Source of the DNA: DAOMFM01 sp035429825
GTDB taxonomy: Bacteria; Acidobacteriota; Blastocatellia; UBA7656; JADIYM01
NCBI GenBank assembly: GCA_044224215.1
Contig: JBGAKX010000121.1
Coordinates: forward strand, 1-14,544
DNA length: 14,544 nt
Direction of reading: 5' to 3'
Shown: piece after piece, positions 8,691 through 13,364 of the stretch
Layout: each line of letters opens with the position of its first letter
How positions within the stretch are numbered: position 1 is the stretch's first letter
Position numbers and translations under genes: made by a program
Notes under the pieces: model-generated
What the model saw: the letters and a program-made list of their open reading frames with translations, nothing else
The model's database searches: none
What the model was told of the DNA's origin: nothing

Positions 8691-8697
8691 GTTTTTC
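8651..8697 (+). terminator. probable intrinsic terminator of the glycosyltransferase gene
   Basis: The strong AGGCCGC...GCGGCCT palindrome is followed directly by GTTTTTC (8691-8697). This is the only repeat copy in the window with a clear T run on the transcribed strand, and it lies right at the gene end. Confidence 0.55.
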
Positions 8698-8708
8698 CTA
8701 CTCGTTGG

Positions 8709-8714
8709 TACCAT
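8709..8714 (+). promoter_or_regulatory. TACCAT, possible -10 element for a leaderless transcript
   Basis: It lies 6 nt upstream of the HD-domain gene ATG (8721), which has no Shine-Dalgarno sequence; initiation about 7 nt downstream of the motif would start the RNA at the ATG. Confidence 0.3.
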
Positions 8715-8720
8715 ACCGCC

Positions 8721-9299
8721 ATGACCACGCAACCCAGCCGCGCCGACGCCGAAGCCCTCCTCTTCGAGTTCACCGAATCCGACGCGTTGCTGCGCAAACA
8801 TGCGCGCGCCGTCGAGGTCGCGATGCGCGCCTACGCCGGCTGGTATGGCGTCACCGACCCGGCCGAGATCGAGCGCTGGGGGATCGTGGGTCTGCTGCAC
8901 GACTTCGATTATGAGCGCCATCCGACCGAGGAGACGCATCTGCACCTCGGCTGTCCGATCCTGCGCGAGCGCGGCTACCCAGAGGAGATCGTCGAGGCGA
9001 TCGCGTCGCACGCCGACTACATGAACATCGCGCGCGACACGCCGCTCAAGAAGGCGATCTACGCGTGCGACGAGCTGGTCGGGTTTATCGGCGCGTGCGT
9101 GAAGGTGCGACCGACGAAGAAGCTCGCGGACCTGCCGGTGGAGTCGGTCGTGAAGAAGCTGAAGGACAAGGCGTTCGCGCGGTCGGTGGATCGGTCGTAC
9201 GTGTATGGCGGCGCGGAGGTGATCGGCCGGCCGCTCGCCGAGCACGTCGGGTTTCTGATCGAGGCGCTGATACCGGTCGCGGACGAGATCGGGCTGTAG
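8721..9299 (+). CDS. HD-domain protein, putative metal-dependent phosphohydrolase
   Basis: A 192-residue cytosolic protein resembling the HDIG/HD hydrolases. Candidate metal ligands are H27, the H60-D61 pair (VGLLHDFDYERHP), H97 (IASHADY) and D117 (AIYACDELVGF). The segments LRKHARAVEVAMRAYA and LHLGCPILRERGYPEEIVEAI are typical of a subgroup annotated only as HD-domain hydrolases acting on unknown, probably nucleotide, substrates. The C-terminal part (130-192: ADLPVESVVKKLKDKAFARSVDR...) is also characteristic. ATG 8721 gives the full domain. It follows a terminator-like palindrome, so it is probably its own transcription unit. Substrate not determinable. Confidence 0.9.
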   Translation: MTTQPSRADAEALLFEFTESDALLRKHARAVEVAMRAYAGWYGVTDPAEIERWGIVGLLHDFDYERHPTEETHLHLGCPILRERGYPEEIVEAIASHADYMNIARDTPLKKAIYACDELVGFIGACVKVRPTKKLADLPVESVVKKLKDKAFARSVDRSYVYGGAEVIGRPLAEHVGFLIEALIPVADEIGL

Positions 9300-9305
9300 C
9301 GGAAC

Positions 9306-9370
9306 GTTCGAACAGGCCGCAGATGAACGCAGATTTGCGCAGATCGAAACGATCCGCGGCCTGATCGAAC
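9306..9370. repeat. extended 65-bp GCCGCAGAT-family palindrome
   Basis: Outer arms GTTCGAACAGGCCGCAGAT and ATCCGCGGCCTGATCGAAC match at 17 of 19 paired positions, so symmetry extends beyond GCCGC into a TTCGATC flank also seen in other copies. The left half shows CGCAGAT three times with exact 10-bp spacing. There is no T run. It lies 6 bp after the HD gene stop. Confidence 0.85.
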
Positions 9371-9416
9371 ACTCGTTGAGGAGGTACCATCAGTGCGCTT
9401 GAGCTCAATCAGCGGA

Positions 9417-9737
9417 TCAGGCTTGAGCGGGGTCGTGGGCGTGCGGGTCGCTGACGTGGCCGAAGACGATCTTTGCCAGCTTGTCGAGTTCCCGATCTGT
9501 CCTGTCCTGGCGCCTGTCAATCGCTTCGAACGTACGCGTCATGAGCTCGCCTAGTTGCGTGGTGTTGTCGAGCGCGGCGTTGCACGCGTCCCGAAGCACA
9601 ATCAGCTCGCCGTGCAGTTGGTCCATCCTGGCACTGAACTCGGCGTGCCACTGCATGTTGATCTCATGGTCGGCGGCGAACTTGGCCGCCGATTGCAGCA
9701 GGAACTCCAGCTTGCGGTCGAACTCGTCCTGGGTCAT
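9417..9737 (-). CDS. small coiled-coil protein of the MTQDEFDRK type (paralogue 1)
   Basis: A 106-residue protein starting MTQDEFDRKLEFLLQSAAKF and ending KIVFGHVSDPHAHDPAQA. It is highly charged and almost wholly helical, with heptad-like patterning through residues about 30-92, so a coiled-coil oligomer is likely; no enzyme motif is seen. Small proteins starting MT(Q/E)xEFDRKxEF recur in Acidobacteriota and Cyanobacteria as hypothetical proteins (recollection). A 92-residue paralogue lies at 11278-11556 and a deleted copy at 12942-13009. All three share the first nine codons and about 50 bp upstream, including TGGTACATTCCAGA or a variant. In-frame extensions upstream of the ATG run through a repeat and antisense to another gene, so ATG 9737 is preferred. 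Function unknown. Confidence 0.75.
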   Translation of the reverse strand: MTQDEFDRKLEFLLQSAAKFAADHEINMQWHAEFSARMDQLHGELIVLRDACNAALDNTTQLGELMTRTFEAIDRRQDRTDRELDKLAKIVFGHVSDPHAHDPAQA

Positions 9738-9790
9738 GTGCGGGGCCTCGAAGCGAACTGTCTGGAATGTACCACCGAATGATCGGATTT
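9738..9790 (-). promoter_or_regulatory. conserved upstream region of MTQDEFDRK genes (copy 1)
   Basis: This block is nearly identical upstream of the other two copies (11557-11610 and 13010-13062). It contains, on the - strand, TGGTACATTCCAGA about 25-38 nt before the ATG, where TACATT could be a -10 element. Conservation outside the coding region suggests promoter or 5'-leader function, or simply recent duplication. Confidence 0.45.
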
Positions 9791-9822
9791 CAGATCCGCG
9801 AAATCTGCGCAAATCTGCGGCC
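9791..9822. repeat. half copy of the GCCGCAGAT palindrome family
   Basis: ATCCGCG, ATCTGCG and ATCTGCGGCC are spaced by 10 bp; the inverted left arms are missing. It borders the upstream region of paralogue 1. Confidence 0.75.
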
Positions 9823-9893
9823 AGTCTTCTCCTCCCCCGCTTCATGTCCCACCAACCGCGAGACAATGCCGCCACCCAAAGGAGCACCGAGGC

Positions 9894-10331
9894 ATGACGG
9901 ATCGAGGGATTGACCTGTTCTACGGCGGCGGAGCGGATTTCAACGCGACGTGCCGCGAGTACTACGAGTTTCTGGAGGCCGTCGCGCGCGATCACGACGC
10001 GCGGCACCGCTCGTTCGATCTCGAGATCCAGCGCGAGCGGGACGGATTGCGTGTGTTTCTGCTCGAGCTGTTGACGCGTGTGACGCAAGTGTCGGTTCCG
10101 GAACATCCCGAAGCGGTGCGCGCGCACAGGCTCGTGCGCGAGTTCCTGAGGGTGAAGATCGAGCTGCTCGACGACAAGAGCGCGGGCCGGCTGGATATCG
10201 AGCTGAAGCCGAAGAGCGAGTTGCTGTGCCGGTTGAATCTGGACCAGTTGCACGCGCGGATCCGGCTTCGCGAGATGATCGATCCGTACGGGAGGTTCGA
10301 TCGGGCCGCTGATGACCGCGGATTCATGTAG
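9894..10331 (+). CDS. hypothetical protein, 145 residues
   Basis: The gene has AAAGGAG about 10 nt before ATG 9894 and codon use typical of its neighbours (G/C-rich third positions), which supports real coding. The product is soluble and charged: an N-terminal segment YGGGADFNATCREYYEFLEAVARDHDARH, a helical middle, and LKPKSELLCRLNLDQLHARIRLREMIDPYG near the end. I do not recognise a family. The last residues (about RAADDRGFM) and the TAG stop lie within a palindromic repeat, so the native C-terminus may have been altered. The final 28 or so codons are duplicated at 13112-13197. It lies between an MTQDEFDRK gene and higBA, both on the opposite strand. Confidence 0.7.
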   Translation: MTDRGIDLFYGGGADFNATCREYYEFLEAVARDHDARHRSFDLEIQRERDGLRVFLLELLTRVTQVSVPEHPEAVRAHRLVREFLRVKIELLDDKSAGRLDIELKPKSELLCRLNLDQLHARIRLREMIDPYGRFDRAADDRGFM

Positions 10332-10359
10332 ATCCGCATCCATCCGCGGCCGGCTCGAA
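10296..10359. repeat. extended GCCGCAGAT-family palindrome at a gene end
   Basis: Outer arms TTCGATCGGGCCGC and GCGGCCGGCTCGAA surround a central hairpin GCGGAT / ATCCGC with an 8-nt loop. It carries the end and TAG stop of the 145-residue protein. Its duplicate is at 13183-13246. Confidence 0.85.
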
Positions 10360-10364
10360 TTGCC

Positions 10365-10769
10365 TCAGCCGTCCGCCAGGAACAAACCTGCCGACACCCC
10401 GAACCGTCGGGCCAGCCGAGTTGCGTGCGTCTTGCTGATCGAGCGCTTTCCGCCAAGCACTTCCGACGCGATGCCCCGCGAACCGAACACATCGAGCAGG
10501 TCGGCCTGACGCAGCCCGTGTTCCGTCATCAGCGACTGGAGGCGAGAAAGCGGTGTTGACCCGGTCAGTCGATAGCGTTGTTCTTCGTAGTCCTCGACGA
10601 GGCGGACGAGCAGAGCGACAAGCGTCTCTTCCGCGGGTTCGAGGTTGTCCCGGTGGAATCGATCGCCAAGGAGCGCCAGGATGCGCTCGTGCTCGGCTTC
10701 CGTCTCGATCATACGTGGCGCGACGTCGGCAATGAGCTCCCGATAGCGGTCGATGACGTCAGCAGTCAT
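10365..10769 (-). CDS. higA: HigA-family antitoxin, XRE-type helix-turn-helix
   Basis: A 134-residue protein. Its N-terminal helical half (MTADVIDRYRELIADVAPRMI, then LALLGDRF and EETLVALLVRLVEDYE) is typical of the longer HigA/COG5499 antitoxins. Residues about 76-130 form an XRE HTH (MTEHGLRQADLLDVFGSRG, ASEVLGGKRSISKTHATRLARRFGVSAGLF). It should bind and neutralise the toxin encoded just upstream and, with it, repress their promoter. It overlaps the end of higB by 11 nt, so translation is likely coupled; a purine-rich GGGGAG / GGAAG lies before ATG 10769. All expected parts are present. Confidence 0.9.
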   Translation of the reverse strand: MTADVIDRYRELIADVAPRMIETEAEHERILALLGDRFHRDNLEPAEETLVALLVRLVEDYEEQRYRLTGSTPLSRLQSLMTEHGLRQADLLDVFGSRGIASEVLGGKRSISKTHATRLARRFGVSAGLFLADG

Positions 10770-11052
10770 TCTTCCACGCTCCCCGGTTGTAGGCAGAATG
10801 CGTCAGCACCGAACGAACGAAGACTCGCTGGTACCGGTAATTGATCCACACGACGAGCCGCGCCTTGTTGCCGCCGATGTTGAAGACGGTGCAGCTGCCC
10901 ACCGAATCCGCGTGCGGAAAGACGCGCCGGACGTCGACGAGATTCTGCCAGGCCGCACGCGACGTAATCTGGTACCAGTCGTCGAGTGCGGTCTCGATCT
11001 CGGGGTACCTCTCGGCAAAGTCGCGCAGCGCCTTTCGGCTGAGGACGTGCAT
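10759..11052 (-). CDS. higB: HigB-family type II toxin (mRNA interferase)
   Basis: A 97-residue RelE-superfamily toxin of the HigB_toxin type: MHVLSRKALRDFAERYPEIE, a W-rich helix (DDWYQITSRAAW), the diagnostic VFNIGGNKARLVVWINY (56-72) and VFVRSVLTHSAYNR near the end. HigB toxins cleave mRNA at the ribosome. Family members usually have THAEYD where this has THSAYN, a possible active-site difference. The toxin-first order, with the antitoxin gene overlapping its 3' end, is the classical higBA arrangement. ATG 11052 has no Shine-Dalgarno sequence, suggesting a short leader or leaderless mRNA. Confidence 0.92.
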   Translation of the reverse strand: MHVLSRKALRDFAERYPEIETALDDWYQITSRAAWQNLVDVRRVFPHADSVGSCTVFNIGGNKARLVVWINYRYQRVFVRSVLTHSAYNRGAWKNDC

Positions 11053-11069
11053 CGATAGTCACGATTCGC

Positions 11070-11098
11070 ACGTTACTCTCATAATGAGAGCACGGCAA
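11070..11098 (-). promoter_or_regulatory. higBA promoter with palindromic operator
   Basis: CTCTCATAATGAGAG (11076-11090) is a perfect inverted repeat with 7-bp arms and a 1-bp centre. On the - strand, TTGCCG (-35 candidate, 11098-11093) and TAACGT (-10 candidate, 11075-11070) are separated by exactly 17 bp, and the palindrome lies inside that spacer. A bound HigA or HigBA complex would block RNA polymerase. The palindrome is seen directly; promoter and operator roles are inferred. Confidence 0.6.
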
Positions 11099-11174
11099 GG
11101 GGATGTGATGTCGATTCATCATCGTTGCGGGAAGGTTGGCGGTTGCTGGTGAAAACTCGATCCCGCCGCAGGGA

Positions 11175-11280
11175 TCGATCCGGCCGCGGATGAACGCAGA
11201 TTTGCGCAGATCCGCTTGATCTGCTGATCCGGCGGCCGGATCGAACCCGCCGCAAATCAACGCGAATGAACCGCGGATCA
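11175..11280. repeat. GCCGCAGAT-family palindrome plus adjacent half copy
   Basis: A full copy (11175-11244) has outer arms TCGATCCGGCCGC and GCGGCCGGATCGA. It is followed immediately by a second, one-sided set (CGCAAATCAACGCGAATGAA, then CCGCGGATCA). The second set contains the stop region of the MTQDEFDRK paralogue 2 gene and closely matches the sequence at 12916-12944. Confidence 0.8.
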
Positions 11281-11556
11281 GGCGGATGCGGGCCCGTGGG
11301 CGTGAGGGTCGCTGACGTGGCCGAAGACGATTCGCTCCAATCGATCGAGACGACGTTCGCGGCGTGCGTCACGCTTGTCCATGGCTTCGATGGTGCGTGT
11401 AAGAGTCTGTGCCATCACGGTCAGGTCGTCACGGAGATCAAGGAGTCCCGCCTGGAACCGAGCATGCTCCTGAATATTGACCTCGTGCGCGGCTGCCAAC
11501 TTGGCCTGCCAGTGCAGCAGAAACTCCATCTTGCGATCGAACTCGTCCTGGGTCAT
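11278..11556 (-). CDS. small coiled-coil protein of the MTQDEFDRK type (paralogue 2)
   Basis: A 92-residue paralogue of the 9417-9737 product: MTQDEFDRKMEFLLHWQAKL at the start and ERIVFGHVSDPHAHGPASA at the end. The middle (HARFQAGLLDLRDDLTVMAQTLTRTIEAMDKRDARRERRL) is shorter by about 14 residues and more diverged than the ends. It is helical and probably coiled coil, with no catalytic motif. The shared 5' flank and conserved termini with a variable middle suggest a conserved interaction surface plus a variable core, or gene conversion at the ends. Its stop codon lies in a repeat half copy. Confidence 0.75.
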   Translation of the reverse strand: MTQDEFDRKMEFLLHWQAKLAAAHEVNIQEHARFQAGLLDLRDDLTVMAQTLTRTIEAMDKRDARRERRLDRLERIVFGHVSDPHAHGPASA

Positions 11557-11610
11557 GTGCAGAGCCTCGGAGCGGACTTTCTGGAATGTACCACCGAATG
11601 ATCGGATTTC
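11557..11610 (-). promoter_or_regulatory. conserved upstream region of MTQDEFDRK genes (copy 2)
   Basis: It closely matches copies 1 and 3, including TGGTACATTCCAGA on the - strand; homology stops at the repeat boundary. Confidence 0.4.
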
Positions 11611-11631
11611 AAGCCGCCGAGGTTGCCTGTC

Positions 11632-11676
11632 AGATCCGCGAACTTCCGCCCGATCCGCGTTCGTCCGCGGCTCGAT
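11632..11676. repeat. degenerate half copy of the GCCGCAGAT palindrome family
   Basis: ATCCGCG, CCGATCCGCG and CGTCCGCGGC elements mark right-hand arms. It lies between paralogue 2 and the BNR gene; the rest of this 200-bp gap shows nothing else. Confidence 0.6.
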
Positions 11677-11760
11677 TGACGATTGCAGAGCCAGGCCCGA
11701 GAATCGTCGCGGGGTCGGTCCGACAATCTCGATGAGCGGGTTTCAAGGTGAGGCGATCAC

Positions 11761-12849
11761 GTGATGGCTCTGCTTCGTGATTCTCGTGTGCGACGCGTCG
11801 GCTTACGACGCCTTGCAATCTGCACGGTCGTTGTCCTGGTGGCTACGTTCGGGCTCGTGTCGCACGCGGAAGGCGTTGACGAAATCGCCGGCTCCGAGAC
11901 ATCGCCTGGACGAAGCCCGCTGTTTCGCAGTCTCGACAGCGGGAGGCACTGGACCAGGCTGTCGACCGGACTCGACGAGCGCGCCGTCGGGAATCTTGCG
12001 ATTGACCGGAATTCTCCCGGGACCGTCTACGCGTCAAGCAACGACCTCGGCGTTGTGCGAATGGTTCGCAGCACGGACATGGGTGAGACGTGGAAGGTGC
12101 TCGCTCCCACGTTCACATTTGCAAACATATTTGACATCGAGATCGTGTCGACGTCGCCTCCGACGCTCGTTGTCGCGACATTTGGAGTCGCGCGGTCGAC
12201 TGATGGCGGGGCGTCGTGGACGGTCGGAAACGCGTTCATGGGCCAGGTCGACGACGTGGCTATCGACCCTTCGGACCCATCGATTGTTTTTGCGGTGAGT
12301 TTTGACGGGATCATCTACCGCAGCATCGACGGGGGCCGGACGTTTGTCGAGAACTACACGTTTCCGGGACCGGCGCTCCAGTCGGTGGCCGTCTCGCCAG
12401 TGTCCTCGGACATTGTGTACGTGGCGGGAAGCATGGGCACGTTTGTGAGCAGGAACGGCGGACGAACGTGGAATCCAACCGGCATCGACACACGGGCCGG
12501 AGATGTGGCGTGCGTGGTTCCGGATGTCGCGACACAGGACTCGGTGGTCTTCGGGTGCTATTTTGGGGGCATCTACAGGAGCGATGACGCTGGCGCGCGG
12601 TCGACGCAGGTCTTCGCTGTCCATCCCGTGGGTCACGCCGCGGCGAGTGTGTATGACGTCGTGCAGAACGCGGGAAAGCCGCGCGAGTATTTTGCGAGTT
12701 GTTATGGCGTCGGCGTGGTTCGGAGCAGGGATCGCGGGCAGACGTGGACGGTGTTCCGGCGCGGGCTTGGGAACCGGGAGATCATCTCGGTGGCTGTCGA
12801 TCCGAACATACCCGGGCTGGTGTATGCGGGCGGCATCACGTTTGACTGA
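11761..12849 (+). CDS. exported BNR/Asp-box beta-propeller protein
   Basis: A 362-residue protein with a signal peptide (RRVGLRRLAICTVVVLVATFGLVSHA). Seven Asp-box-like turns of the form SxDxGxxW start at residues 57, 104, 146, 188, 230, 274 and 322: SLDSGRHW, STDMGETW, STDGGASW, SIDGGRTF, SRNGGRTW, SDDAGARS and SRDRGQTW. The sixth is degenerate at the last position. Between them lie strands such as VDDVAIDPSDPSIVFAVS. This is the architecture of sialidase-like or photosystem-assembly-like propellers. No sialidase catalytic arginine triad or FRIP motif is evident, so an enzymatic role is not supported. AAGGTGAGG lies 7 nt before GTG 11761 and 10 nt before ATG 11764; either start is possible. 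Confidence 0.88.
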   Translation: MMALLRDSRVRRVGLRRLAICTVVVLVATFGLVSHAEGVDEIAGSETSPGRSPLFRSLDSGRHWTRLSTGLDERAVGNLAIDRNSPGTVYASSNDLGVVRMVRSTDMGETWKVLAPTFTFANIFDIEIVSTSPPTLVVATFGVARSTDGGASWTVGNAFMGQVDDVAIDPSDPSIVFAVSFDGIIYRSIDGGRTFVENYTFPGPALQSVAVSPVSSDIVYVAGSMGTFVSRNGGRTWNPTGIDTRAGDVACVVPDVATQDSVVFGCYFGGIYRSDDAGARSTQVFAVHPVGHAAASVYDVVQNAGKPREYFASCYGVGVVRSRDRGQTWTVFRRGLGNREIISVAVDPNIPGLVYAGGITFD

Positions 12850-12915
12850 GTCTGGATCGAGTGTTGCGCGGTGCGGGCGCCAGCCAGGAAGCGGTCACCG
12901 TCGGATCGATCCTGC

Positions 12916-12944
12916 CACAAATCAACGCGAATGAACGCGGATCA
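12916..12944. repeat. half copy of the GCCGCAGAT palindrome family
   Basis: ACAAATCAACGCGAATGAAC and GCGGATCA closely match 11253-11280 next to paralogue 2, so this is the left boundary of the third cassette copy. Confidence 0.7.
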
Positions 12945-13009
12945 GGCGGACGCAGGTCCGTGGGCGTGGTGACGTCGTCGCGCTTGCGGTCGAACTCGTC
13001 CTGGGTCAT
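12942..13009 (-). pseudogene. internally deleted MTQDEFDRK gene (paralogue 3)
   Basis: The first nine codons (MTQDEFDRK) and the 3' end coding HGPASA followed by stop (as in paralogue 2) are both recognisable, but the roughly 70 codons between them are missing. The join is out of frame, so the 3' part is no longer read correctly. The conserved upstream region is intact. Confidence 0.75.
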
Positions 13010-13111
13010 GTGGAACGCCTCGAAGCGGACTGTCTGGAATGTACCCCCGGATGATCGATATTCAGATCTGCGAAATCTGCGCAAATCTGCGGCCTGTCTT
13101 CTCCTCCCCCG
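12983..13111. repeat. duplicate of 9711-9839
   Basis: A 129-bp block aligns without gaps to 9711-9839. It covers the start of the MTQDEFDRK gene, the conserved upstream region, a half repeat (13063-13094) and the gtcttctcctcccccg flank. Confidence 0.85.
13063..13094. repeat. half copy of the GCCGCAGAT palindrome family
   Basis: Equivalent to 9791-9822: ATCTGCG, ATCTGCG and ATCTGCGGCC at 10-bp spacing. Confidence 0.75.
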
Positions 13112-13246
13112 TGTGCCGGTTGAATCTGGACCAGTTGCACGCGCGGATCCGGCTTCGCGAGATGATCGATCCGTACGGGATGTTCGATCGGGCCGCTGAT
13201 GAACGCAGATTCATGTAGATCTGCGTCCATCTGCGGCCTGCTCGAT
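13112..13246. repeat. duplicate of 10225-10359 (3' end of the 145-residue gene plus repeat)
   Basis: The first 86 bp match the coding end of the hypothetical gene with one substitution (10294 G, 13181 T). The remaining part is the palindrome at 13183-13246, which differs at several sites. The junction at 13111/13112 joins sequence equivalent to 9839 directly to sequence equivalent to 10225, a 385-bp deletion relative to the source. Confidence 0.9.
13183..13246. repeat. extended GCCGCAGAT-family palindrome (duplicate copy)
   Basis: The central hairpin is a perfect 8-bp stem, ACGCAGAT / ATCTGCGT, with loop TCATGTAG. The equivalent copy at 10296-10359 has a 6-bp stem. Confidence 0.85.
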
Positions 13247-13276
13247 TCCAGCGGCGTCCCAATTCCGCGCTCCTCG

Positions 13277-13337
13277 CCTTTGTGACCTTGGCGTCTTTGC
13301 GCGATGTTCTCTCGCAAAGCCGCAAAGGTCGCAAAGG
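13277..13337. repeat. second palindrome family (CTTTGCG type)
   Basis: Arms cctttgtgaccttggcgtct-ttgcgcga and ctcgcaaagccgcaaaggtc-gcaaagg form a long imperfect inverted repeat around TGTTCT. It is unrelated in sequence to the CGCAGAT family; only this copy is seen in the window. It lies about 30 bp beyond the 3' end of the fic-like gene. Confidence 0.7.
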
Positions 13338-13364
13338 TCACCGAGCGAGGTTGCCGCCAGTCTC

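Larger units (their letters stand above)
12850..13364. other. 515-bp gap with no intact gene: mosaic duplicated remnants
   Basis: This gap holds a deleted MTQDEFDRK copy, its upstream region, three repeat copies, a duplicate of the 3' end of the 145-residue gene and a second palindrome family. Open frames here are repeat-derived or remnants, with no credible start or domain. Confidence 0.7.

Noticed and set aside
9380..9554. Possible + strand gene start: GAGGAGG followed by GTG at 9393, about 53 codons
   Set aside because: It is antisense to the MTQDEFDRK gene for most of its length, and the GTG is too close to the GGAGG-TACCAT motif to decide. It may be the remnant start of a lost gene, but nothing else supports it.
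9738..10343. N-terminal extension of the MTQDEFDRK paralogue 1 frame
   Set aside because: The extension runs through a repeat and antisense to the 145-residue gene. The paralogues share the internal ATG and the leader block directly upstream of it.
11761..12849. BNR protein as a sialidase
   Set aside because: Asp-boxes are present, but no FRIP motif, arginine triad or catalytic Tyr/Glu pair can be recognised; only the propeller fold is supported.
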